DNA from: SKVR01 sp037441525
GTDB taxonomy: Bacteria; Bacteroidota; Bacteroidia; Bacteroidales; UBA7960
Assembly (NCBI GenBank): GCA_037441525.1
Contig: JBBISA010000064.1
Location: forward strand, 1 to 21,217
Direction of reading: 5' to 3'
Length of the DNA stretch: 21,217 nucleotides
The translations under genes and the position numbers were made by a program. The notes under the pieces are model-generated. The model saw only the letters and a program-made list of their open reading frames with translations, was not told the origin of the DNA and did no database searches. Every line of letters starts with the position of its first letter. The first letter of the stretch is position 1. Positions 15,618-21,217 of the stretch are shown here, piece after piece.

Positions 15618-16211
15618 TTATTTCCTTTTTTCATTGAAGGGCATAATTCCGTAGGTAAACATGCGGGTCATTTCAAGTACCATTTCCTGAGGTGTGCTGA
15701 AAAGGCGCTGAAAGCCTTCATCATTTAACAGCTCAATAAGTTTCTGGCTCATAATAAAAAAGGCTTCGGGCTTAAAGTCTTTCCTAAACCATCCCTTTTC
15801 CTGGGCGGTTCTAAAGTCGGTTATCATTTCACTCCAAACCCGGGCAGTTAGGGTGGCAATAAATTCGGCAATACCGGTTTCCTGACTGCTGTAGAAATCG
15901 TTCAGAAACTCACGGCTGATTTCGTTGGTGCCGTCGAGCTTCATTTTTATCATCAGTTCCAGTTTTTGAGCCGGGGTGGTTGCTTCGTCATGTATTATTG
16001 AGCTGAATTGCTGGCGGCTGTCCTCTACCACTTTCAGACATATAGCCTTTGCAAGTTCGGTTTTGTTGTCAAAATGGCGGTAAAAGGTCATTTTGCTTAC
16101 CCCTGCTTTTTCACATATCTCTTCCACCGAAACCCTTTTCAGTCCGTGCTTCCAGAACAGTTCACGGGCTGTATCCATAACAACTTTTACTTTTTTTCCT
16201 GGTATTGTCAT
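15618..16211 (-). CDS. TetR/AcrR family transcriptional regulator
   Basis: 197 residues. An N-terminal TetR DNA-binding domain: VMDTARELFWKHGLKRVSVE (about 11-30), then EICEKAGVSKMTFYRHFDNK (about 31-50), the helix-turn-helix with the recognition helix ending in TFYRHF. The C-terminal ligand/dimer domain (about 60-197) is all-helical and not assignable. It is the first gene of the ABC/beta-barrel/LolA-like operon, 27 bp before the barrel gene, so it probably represses its own operon until it binds a ligand, perhaps a lipid or a toxic amphiphile. A TAnnTTTG box lies just upstream. Confidence 0.93.
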   Translation of the reverse strand: MTIPGKKVKVVMDTARELFWKHGLKRVSVEEICEKAGVSKMTFYRHFDNKTELAKAICLKVVEDSRQQFSSIIHDEATTPAQKLELMIKMKLDGTNEISREFLNDFYSSQETGIAEFIATLTARVWSEMITDFRTAQEKGWFRKDFKPEAFFIMSQKLIELLNDEGFQRLFSTPQEMVLEMTRMFTYGIMPFNEKRK

Positions 16212-16235
16212 AATAGATTTGTTATAAAATCACGA

Positions 16236-16243
16236 CAAAGTTA
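16236..16243 (-). promoter_or_regulatory. putative operon promoter and possible TetR operator
   Basis: TAACTTTG (minus strand) matches the TAnnTTTG -7 consensus 25 bp upstream of the TetR start, giving a short leader. The surrounding AT-rich stretch is bracketed by GTTAC (16240-16244) and GTAAC (about 16271-16275), an inverted pair that overlaps the box and could be an operator. The operator call is speculative. Confidence 0.45.
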
Positions 16244-16327
16244 CGAATAAAATAATATAGTAATAAAAATGTAACAAAAATATTTTTACGTAAGAGGGGG
16301 TGATTATCGGATTTTTGATTTTCGGGT

Positions 16328-16355
16328 ACTGTGTCTCGGCCATAGACGAGATCAG
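16328..16355. repeat. dispersed GTGTCTCGGC hairpin repeat, copy 3
   Basis: TCTCG-8-CGAGA inverted repeat in ACTGTGTCTCGGCCATAGAC and the following GAGATCAGG. Preceded by GATTATCGGATTTTTGATT and followed by GTGTCAGGTATCAGG, the same associated words as at 9421-9830. Confidence 0.6.
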
Positions 16356-16384
16356 GTGTCAGGTATCAGGTCATTTTCTTAAAT

Positions 16385-16527
16385 GTCGCAACCCCGAAGG
16401 GGTGATTAGATTTTAGCCCCGGGTTTCAACCCGGGGTTATGGAATGAACCAAACAAAAAAAGCGCTGCGCATAAAAAGAAAATTCAATGTGCCAGGGTAT
16501 GTTGCCAGCGCAATGGCGGGGAATTGG
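16385..16527. repeat. dispersed ~140-bp intergenic repeat, copy 2
   Basis: Shares with copy 1 (9591-9730) the blocks AACCCCGAAGGGGTGAT, GATTTTAGCCCCGGGTTTC, AACCCGGGGTTA, AAAAAAAGCGCTGCGC and GCCAGCGCAATGGCGGGGAA in the same order. It occupies most of the gap between the TetR promoter and the chitinase-like gene's downstream region. Confidence 0.8.
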
Positions 16528-16576
16528 TTTTGTAGATCAATAAAAACTACCTTTTCATTTACCTTACACAACCGGA

Positions 16577-16713
16577 TGGCTTAACAAATCTCTTTATAAA
16601 TAGCCTGCAATATCAGCACAATTGTATTTGGATGTATAGTAATGTTGGTTAAAAACAACGTTTTAGTTTTGGCAGATCACTTTTTAATAATGAATTTTCC
16701 GGTAATTCTTAAC
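16577..16713. repeat. 3' end of chitinase-like gene, source copy of a partial duplication
   Basis: Covers the last 12 codons of the gene at 16677-18554 and about 100 bp downstream. Positions 16640-16713 match 20080-20153 at 73 of 74 bases (16674 A versus 20114 T); the match continues more weakly to about 16580/20019. Confidence 0.85.
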
Positions 16714-18554
16714 TCATTGTTTACAATAACCAACAAGGCATAGTTTCCTGTATTTAAGTGTTTTACGTGGATTCTTATTGCTGGTGATGTGGATTTAATT
16801 GTTTCAATTGGATTAGAAAGTATATTCGCATTATAGATTGATATATGGAAATTATTTGATGGGTCAAAGGGTACAGGTTTTTCATCAAACATAATTTCAA
16901 TGTCTATATAATCCTGTGCCGGATTGGGGCTTATCTTTACAGACCATTCGCTGATTTCCTGTCCCATGGGAAGTTCAATTCCCCCGCAATCACCTCCAAA
17001 GCCTGTTATTACCGCTATTGTTGAATTATATAACCCTTGCCTTACCCCACAGGAATTTTGTGCGGTAATATCAATAAAACCGCAGTCATCGAATGACGAT
17101 GAGAAAAAAGAAATATTTTCACCCGTGTTATTTCCGGCCAGCGATACACCACCATATGTATTCCATAAGTATGTTGCATGGTCAGTTGGTGATACAGGAT
17201 GTAAAATCACACCAAAGAGGGTGTTGTAGGGTTGATAAATTGTTGAAGCAGGAGAGGTTGTGAAGTTACCAGGCAACCCTACCCATACATTTTGCTTTGG
17301 CAATTGCACCGAACCGCATGGGCCATTAAGGGTAGCCTGCACCCATCCGGGGCCGCTGGTTGTGGAACTTGCCGCCCTTACCCTGTATTGGTATGTATTG
17401 TGGCCATTCAGGTAGGTAAGGTTGTTGCTTTTACTCCAGCTTATCGTGCTGCCTGACGGCAGGTTACTGAGAGTAAAGGGAGTGGTGGTGGTGTCGCAGA
17501 CCAGGGTAGGGCCGGAAACGTTAGGCATCACATCATGAATGGCCTTTAACAACGAATTAGATTGATTTGTCGGCACATCATACCCCAATTCCCAGATAAA
17601 AACACCGCCGAAGCCATTATCGCGGAGGTGGATAGCTTTGCTGCTGGCATCTGCGGGTACATCGCCTGGGTTGGTGTTCCAATCAGAATTATTGTTAAGG
17701 ATAAAATCACGATAGGATATTCTTTCACCACTCCCACCAACAACCGGGTGCCATCCATAAAACGCACTACCCAGGAATAATTTCTTTTTCTGTGCGCATG
17801 TGGGTGTTTGCCAGCTTATCCATTCGTTGATGGCTTGAATTGATCTTGCCACATCAGAATGGCTTAGCCAGGAAGAATGGCCCTCATCATAGGTCATGAG
17901 GTAGATGCCGTCAACAATGCTCAAAATTTGTTGCGGAACATGAGGGTAGTTGCTATATACATGTCTGGAATGTGAAAGAGCTATAGTTATTGTTTTTCCC
18001 GACGGTAAATTATTCTTTAGGGAGTTTAAAAGCGCAATACATTGATTCCATTCGGTGGCGTTTCTTGGATACTCCCAATTAATATTGACACCATCAAAAC
18101 CGTGAACATTCACAAAATTTACAATATTATTAACGAAATTAGAGAGATTTGCCGAATTGGTCGCTTGCGGGAAGTATTTAGTATCTCCGCCAACACAAAT
18201 ACTTACTTTTACACCTTTCGCATGTGCCCTGTTTATAACACTCGTTAACCATTTATTTTTGCTGCCGTTCCAGATGTTTAATGAAGGGGGAGTGCCTTGC
18301 CAAGAATTAGGTAGTTTACCTGTAAATAGACTACCATTAGCTAAACACCCTATATCACTTGCTATCAAATGGTCAAGCCTATCTAGCTGTCCATTTTCTG
18401 GAAAACTTTCCAGATTAGTCGAAGTGAAAGGTGGTAAAATCCACTCCTTTCCATAGGCATAACCAGAAATAGTGCCTTTCGCAAATGACATTAATGGCAA
18501 TAGTAATCCAATCGAAACAATTAAAGCTAACCTGAGAGTATATTTTTTGCTCAT
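16677..18554 (-). CDS. secreted GH18 chitinase-like protein with T9SS sorting domain
   Basis: 625 residues: signal peptide about 1-25 (...LLLPLMSFA), a GH18 TIM barrel about 27-345, a linker/Ig-like region about 350-530, and a T9SS type A C-terminal domain from about 540 (ISPNPAQDYIDIEI ... LNTGNYALLV ... GKFIIKK). GH18 landmarks: KVSICVGGD (116-124), the catalytic motif region 152-163, MTYDEG, FYGW and GVFIWELGYD. The motif reads DGVNINWE (154-161), so the general acid E161 is present but the second and third Asp of DxxDxDxE are Asn157 and Asn159. Canonical GH18 enzymes need the Asp before Glu for full activity, so this may be a weak enzyme or a glycan-binding protein. It is exported to the surface or medium by T9SS. 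It follows the LRR lipoprotein gene by 21 bp. Confidence 0.9.
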   Translation of the reverse strand: MSKKYTLRLALIVSIGLLLPLMSFAKGTISGYAYGKEWILPPFTSTNLESFPENGQLDRLDHLIASDIGCLANGSLFTGKLPNSWQGTPPSLNIWNGSKNKWLTSVINRAHAKGVKVSICVGGDTKYFPQATNSANLSNFVNNIVNFVNVHGFDGVNINWEYPRNATEWNQCIALLNSLKNNLPSGKTITIALSHSRHVYSNYPHVPQQILSIVDGIYLMTYDEGHSSWLSHSDVARSIQAINEWISWQTPTCAQKKKLFLGSAFYGWHPVVGGSGERISYRDFILNNNSDWNTNPGDVPADASSKAIHLRDNGFGGVFIWELGYDVPTNQSNSLLKAIHDVMPNVSGPTLVCDTTTTPFTLSNLPSGSTISWSKSNNLTYLNGHNTYQYRVRAASSTTSGPGWVQATLNGPCGSVQLPKQNVWVGLPGNFTTSPASTIYQPYNTLFGVILHPVSPTDHATYLWNTYGGVSLAGNNTGENISFFSSSFDDCGFIDITAQNSCGVRQGLYNSTIAVITGFGGDCGGIELPMGQEISEWSVKISPNPAQDYIDIEIMFDEKPVPFDPSNNFHISIYNANILSNPIETIKSTSPAIRIHVKHLNTGNYALLVIVNNELRITGKFIIKK

Positions 18555-18575
18555 AAATTTGATTCCTTTTTGTTA

Positions 18576-19466
18576 CTATCTGATTGTCATAAATACCCAT
18601 CCCTTTTTATCTGCAATGCTGCGGTCACAATCAAATATTCCGGGATTTTCTAGTGTTCCTGGCCGACGGTGCGATATATATATGACCCCAATTTCGCTGT
18701 AATCCAAACCCCGATAATGGGGCAATGACCTGAAAAGGTCGTTTAATGCTGTAGCTGTTAATTTATTAGAAGCACATGATAAAAGCGACAGGGATTTGTT
18801 TTTACTTACATCCAAACTTGTTAATAGGTTATTGTCACACTCCAAGTTTTCTAGCAAAATGTTACGACTCACATCCAAAGTGGTTAATTGAATTCTTCTA
18901 CAATTCAACTCTACCAGTGCTTTATTACTTCTTACATCCAAAGTGGTTAACTCATTATTGCTGCAATTCAAATTTATCAATGCAGTATTTCGACTCACAT
19001 CTAAAGAGGTTAGTTGATTATTGCTGCAATTCAAATATTTCAATTTAGTGTTTTGGCTCACATCCAAACTTTTTAGTTGATTCGAGTTGCAATTTAAAAC
19101 TGTCAATTCTTTTTTATTGTCTAACTCTAAAGCAGTTAAACCAGCGTTGTTGCAATCCAATCTTGTAATGGTTCCGGTAATAACAATATTGCGTAAGATA
19201 TTGCCGGAATATTCATTTTGAATTGAAAGTCCATCCGCATTTGGTGTTTTTAGATTGCTTCTCCTGCCATCACCCCAATCAATTGTAAAATTTTCAGACC
19301 CTTCTTTTGTTTCAATAAATAACTCTACAAAAGGAGCTGATGTGGTCAATGTAATAGTACCTATGGGATAATCATCCTTACCACATGCCTTTAGTGTAAA
19401 GGTTAATAATACGGTCATTACCCAAAGGGCGATGCCTTTTCTTGCAATGCTTATGTAATTTTCCAT
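18576..19466 (-). CDS. surface lipoprotein with cysteine-containing leucine-rich repeats
   Basis: 296 residues from ATG 19466; an upstream in-frame start at 19517 would put 17 residues before a clear lipoprotein signal. Signal to Cys28 (LKAC), then GKDD, which fits the K-(D/E)2 surface-export signal described for Bacteroidota lipoproteins, so surface display is likely. Residues about 35-120 form a beta-rich domain with FTIDWGDG, PKD-like. Then come about seven 21-residue LRRs of the form LxxLxCxxNxLTSLDVSxNxx (about 122-265), with a Cys at the same place in nearly every repeat. The C-terminal tail has no repeats. First gene of a two-gene operon with the chitinase-like gene. It probably binds a surface ligand; substrate unknown. 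Confidence 0.85.
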   Translation of the reverse strand: MENYISIARKGIALWVMTVLLTFTLKACGKDDYPIGTITLTTSAPFVELFIETKEGSENFTIDWGDGRRSNLKTPNADGLSIQNEYSGNILRNIVITGTITRLDCNNAGLTALELDNKKELTVLNCNSNQLKSLDVSQNTKLKYLNCSNNQLTSLDVSRNTALINLNCSNNELTTLDVRSNKALVELNCRRIQLTTLDVSRNILLENLECDNNLLTSLDVSKNKSLSLLSCASNKLTATALNDLFRSLPHYRGLDYSEIGVIYISHRRPGTLENPGIFDCDRSIADKKGWVFMTIR

Positions 19467-19616
19467 TTTCTGAAACTTTAGTTGGTTGATATTTTTGAAA
19501 TTACCTGTAAAACGCAATGGTTTTAAATGAGATTAATTTTGCTGTTTGCTTTGCTTGCCTGGCCAAATAAATTTGTTTTATTTATTCGTTATGCTACAAT
19601 GAATTGAATAACAAAA

Positions 19617-19624
19617 CAAATGTA
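19617..19624 (-). promoter_or_regulatory. putative -7 promoter box for the LRR lipoprotein/chitinase operon
   Basis: TACATTTG on the minus strand (TAnnTTTG type), about 150 bp upstream of the lipoprotein start; TTGACC about 25 bp further upstream may act as the -33 region. Confidence 0.45.
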
Positions 19625-19731
19625 GGCTAAATGTTTGTTAAAGGTCAATCAAGAATGTTAATAAATATATTATGTTGGATAAAATACCCGGATCGAGGTG
19701 TTGATTACTTTATTGGGGGCCAGGGATTTGG

Positions 19732-19760
19732 TGCCGTGTCTCGCTTTAGATGAGATGGGG
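19732..19760. repeat. dispersed GTGTCTCGGC hairpin repeat, copy 4
   Basis: GCCGTGTCTCGCTTTAGATG then AGATGGGG; TCTC pairs with GAGA across nine bases. Followed by GGTATCGGGGATGGGGTATC and GTGTCAGGTTTCAGG, the usual companions. Confidence 0.6.
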
Positions 19761-19795
19761 TATCGGGGATGGGGTATCAGGTGTCAGGTTTCAGG

Positions 19796-19825
19796 TGCTG
19801 TGTCTCGGCTTTTTGCGGGATCGGG
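19796..19825. repeat. dispersed GTGTCTCGGC hairpin repeat, copy 5
   Basis: GGTGCTGTGTCTCGGCTTTT then TGCGGGATCGGG; TCTCG faces CGGGA with one T-G pair. A further AACCC..AAAGGG..TTAACCC hairpin-like stretch follows to about 19864. The next 150 bp (19865-20018) hold nothing I recognise. Confidence 0.55.
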
Positions 19826-20018
19826 CTTTCGCAGAAGCCTTTAACCCAGAAAGGGCTTAACCCAAATTTGTCTTTAGCCGATTTTTTTTAATGACAGTCA
19901 TAAGAAACATAGAGCCTTAAGTTATTGATTATGTGTATTATAAAATGACAAATCGCATAAGAAAAACTAATTATTTGTAATCAGAAATGCTTACAAATAA
20001 AGTTTTTCTAAAGCCGGG

Positions 20019-20153
20019 TTTAACAAATCAATTTATAAATCGCTTGCAATATCACCACAATTCTTTTTGGGATGGAGGATAATGTTGGTTAAAAACAACG
20101 TTTTAGTTTTGGCTGATCACTTTTTAATAATGAATTTTCCGGTAATTCTTAAC
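20019..20153 (-). pseudogene. duplicated 3' fragment of a chitinase-like T9SS gene
   Basis: The minus strand from 20152 reads LRITGKFIIKK and TGA (20117-20119), the exact C-terminus of the GH18-like protein, followed by the same downstream sequence. Identity with 16640-16713 is 73 of 74 bases, then decays. Coding sequence upstream of TTAAG is replaced by boundary element B. This is either a broken paralogue or a partial duplication; other T9SS genes of the strain may share this end. Confidence 0.8.
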
Positions 20154-20279
20154 GGTTACGTGTATGAGTAGTAGCGGAATACGTGGCACATTCCTATCAA
20201 GTTACAGTAAACTTAATGCGAGGTAGAACGCCTGAATACGCTGCAAACCCCGCCATTACTTATACACGATGTTATCGGC
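20150..20279. repeat. boundary element B, long imperfect palindrome
   Basis: Begins TAACGGTTACGTG and ends ATGTTATCGGC on the plus strand. CGTGTATGAGTAGTAGCGG (20159-20177) and CCGCCATTACTTATACACG (20250-20268) are inverted repeats matching at 16 of 19 positions; two of the three mismatches allow G-T pairing. The 72-base interior is less regular. It aligns with element C over TAACGGTT....TATG..AGT.GCGGA.T.CG. It lies 122 bp downstream of the NTF2-like gene's stop (minus strand), as an attC-like cassette end would. No integrase gene is present in the window. Confidence 0.65.
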
Positions 20280-20400
20280 TTCCCTTCTTTGGTGTTCAGT
20301 CTGTAAAAATATACTAAAGCTCTGACTTTCTATTGTCAAGACTTTTCTAAAGTTAATAACGTTTGATTAACATATAACTATTATTGAAATTGAACCCATA

Positions 20401-20904
20401 TCAAAACCCTTCTCTTTCACCTGTAACTGGCATACTGGAATAATGAACATGGATAATTTTCCAATCGTCCCCATACTTTTTCAAAACCTGGGTCTCACGA
20501 CCCTTTGTTTGAAGGGAGGTGGCATCTTCATCGTTAAATATGGCATCAAAAACCCAGTAGAACTCCAGAATTGCCACATCATCAAAGAAGGTTATAATTT
20601 CTTCAGTGCTCTTCAAATTCCGCTTAGAGAATCTACTGCCAAACATCTCATAAATACCACTTTTGATATTTTCCCATCCCATTTCATGCTTTCGGGGATG
20701 AATAAAATTCACCTTTTCACTTGTAAGAAAAACTTTGCTTCCCAAAACAGTATCTGCTTCGTTTATAGAAATCATATAGTCATCAAGTACTCCTTTGATA
20801 GCGCCTCTTTCTGCATCTTCATAGAAAGTTTGCCCAAAACTTTGGATGCTGTAGGTTCCAAAAATTATAATACTAACAATGAATTTTAAGAGTAGCTTAT
20901 CCAT
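20401..20904 (-). CDS. secreted NTF2-fold (SnoaL/DUF4440-like) protein
   Basis: 167 residues. Signal peptide about 1-24 (LLLKFIVSIIIFGTYSIQSFG then Q). The mature part fits the NTF2/ketosteroid-isomerase superfamily: an N-terminal helix pair (AIKGVLDDYMISINEAD), VNFIHPRKHEMGWENIKSGI, then strands IITFFDDVAILEFYWVF and ETQVLKKYGDDWKIIHVHYS, the usual ending of SnoaL_3/DUF4440 proteins. The family includes small isomerases, hydrolases and non-enzymatic binders, so no reaction can be named. Its start is 11 bp after the stop of the partial NTF2-fold gene upstream. It may be part of an accessory unit bounded by element B. Confidence 0.85.
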   Translation of the reverse strand: MDKLLLKFIVSIIIFGTYSIQSFGQTFYEDAERGAIKGVLDDYMISINEADTVLGSKVFLTSEKVNFIHPRKHEMGWENIKSGIYEMFGSRFSKRNLKSTEEIITFFDDVAILEFYWVFDAIFNDEDATSLQTKGRETQVLKKYGDDWKIIHVHYSSMPVTGEREGF

Positions 20905-20915
20905 ATCTGCAATAT

Positions 20916-21164
20916 TTAGAATTTACCATTATTATTCTTCCAATTTTCTTTTGGTGTCATTGGTTCAATTACGTCCCAATGCTCGGCAATTTTTCCGTTC
21001 TCAACTCGGAACAAGTCATAAAATGCGTTGTTGTCTTTGCCGAAGTGTCCTTCACTAACAACAAGAACAAAATTACCTTCACCAAGCACTTTATGAATTT
21101 TGTCGTATTTCAGAAAGATGCCTTGTTTTCCTAACGCTTCAAGTGTTGCACCAAGTCCTGAAAG
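20916..21164 (-). CDS. SnoaL-like NTF2-fold protein, 5'-truncated by an IS end
   Basis: 82 residues plus stop remain, too little for this roughly 130-150-residue family. The preserved part reads LSGLGATLEALGKQGI, VLGEGNFVLVVSEGHFGK, AFYDLFRVENGKIAEHWDVI and ends in PKENWKNNNGKF, very like the C-terminal half of predicted SnoaL-like aldol-condensation-type proteins (FRVENGKIVEHWDV is the family signature). There is no start codon in frame before a TAG at about 21178. The coding sequence ends where TGTCTTAACCCC begins (21165), so an IS insertion probably removed the 5' half. The next gene starts 11 bp downstream. Confidence 0.75.
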   Translation of the reverse strand, partial: LSGLGATLEALGKQGIFLKYDKIHKVLGEGNFVLVVSEGHFGKDNNAFYDLFRVENGKIAEHWDVIEPMTPKENWKNNNGKF

Positions 21165-21217
21165 TGTCTTAACCCCCTAATTAGCTGGACATAAATTAAC
21201 ATTTTAATTTTGTACAG
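21165..21217 (+). mobile_element. putative left end of an IS3-family (IS150-like) element, continues past window
   Basis: TGTCTTAACCCCCTAATTAG followed by CTGGACA resembles IS150-group terminal inverted repeats (TG..CTG.CCCC.AAA.GTTGGACA). It starts exactly where the NTF2-fold coding sequence breaks off. Only 53 bp is visible, so the transposase and target duplication cannot be checked. The orfA remnant at 4428 shows IS3 elements have been active here. Confidence 0.5.

Noticed and set aside
16640..16676. Rho-independent terminator after the chitinase-like gene
   Set aside because: The GTTG/CAAC hairpin about 20-30 bp downstream has only a 4-6 bp stem with a bulge and no following T tract.

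Overview
The window looks like a chromosomal segment of a Bacteroidota bacterium, probably Bacteroidales-like. The support is a type IX secretion (T9SS) C-terminal sorting domain, a lipoprotein whose Cys+1 residues fit the Bacteroidota surface-export signal, TAnnTTTG-type promoter boxes, weak Shine-Dalgarno sequences, a Bacteroides-type GH130_1 mannosylglucose phosphorylase, and dispersed hairpin repeats of a kind common in the phylum. Almost every gene is on the minus strand. The exceptions are bcp and IS material.

Left flank (1-4625), accessory DNA: the 5' part of a NERD-nuclease/SF1-helicase gene running off the left edge; a secreted leucine-rich-repeat protein that stops in mid-repeat; a DUF1287 (NlpC/P60-like) gene with a one-base deletion in its signal peptide; two variable boundary elements around that gene; and a decayed IS3-family remnant abutting the next gene. 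Middle left (4632-9419): a GH94 disaccharide phosphorylase and a GH130_1 4-O-beta-D-mannosyl-D-glucose phosphorylase, which together suggest phosphorolytic use of beta-linked disaccharides, then the thiol peroxidase bcp on the plus strand. About 480 bp of dispersed and tandem repeats follow.

Centre (9897-16211): a six-gene operon reading TetR, outer-membrane beta-barrel, LolD-like ATPase, two FtsX/LolCE-type permeases and a periplasmic LolA-like protein, with a lipoprotein gene (broken by in-frame TAG codons) downstream. Its parts span inner membrane, periplasm and outer membrane, so I read it as a TetR-controlled trans-envelope lipid or lipoprotein export system, distinct in composition from canonical LolABCDE. 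This is the best candidate for an undescribed system.

Right side (16577-19466): a secreted GH18 chitinase-like protein with T9SS tail and two Asp-to-Asn changes in the catalytic motif, co-transcribed with a surface lipoprotein carrying cysteine-containing LRRs. The chitinase 3' end exists again as a fragment at 20019-20153, cut at the start of another boundary element. Beyond that lie two NTF2-fold genes, the second truncated by what looks like the left end of an IS3-family element at the right edge.

The boundary elements (about 3301-3493, 4121-4200, 20150-20279) share an AACGGTT end; two also share a GTTATC end. They lie between single genes of the same orientation, like integron-type cassette boundaries, although no integrase is visible. 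No tRNA, rRNA or CRISPR array was recognised.
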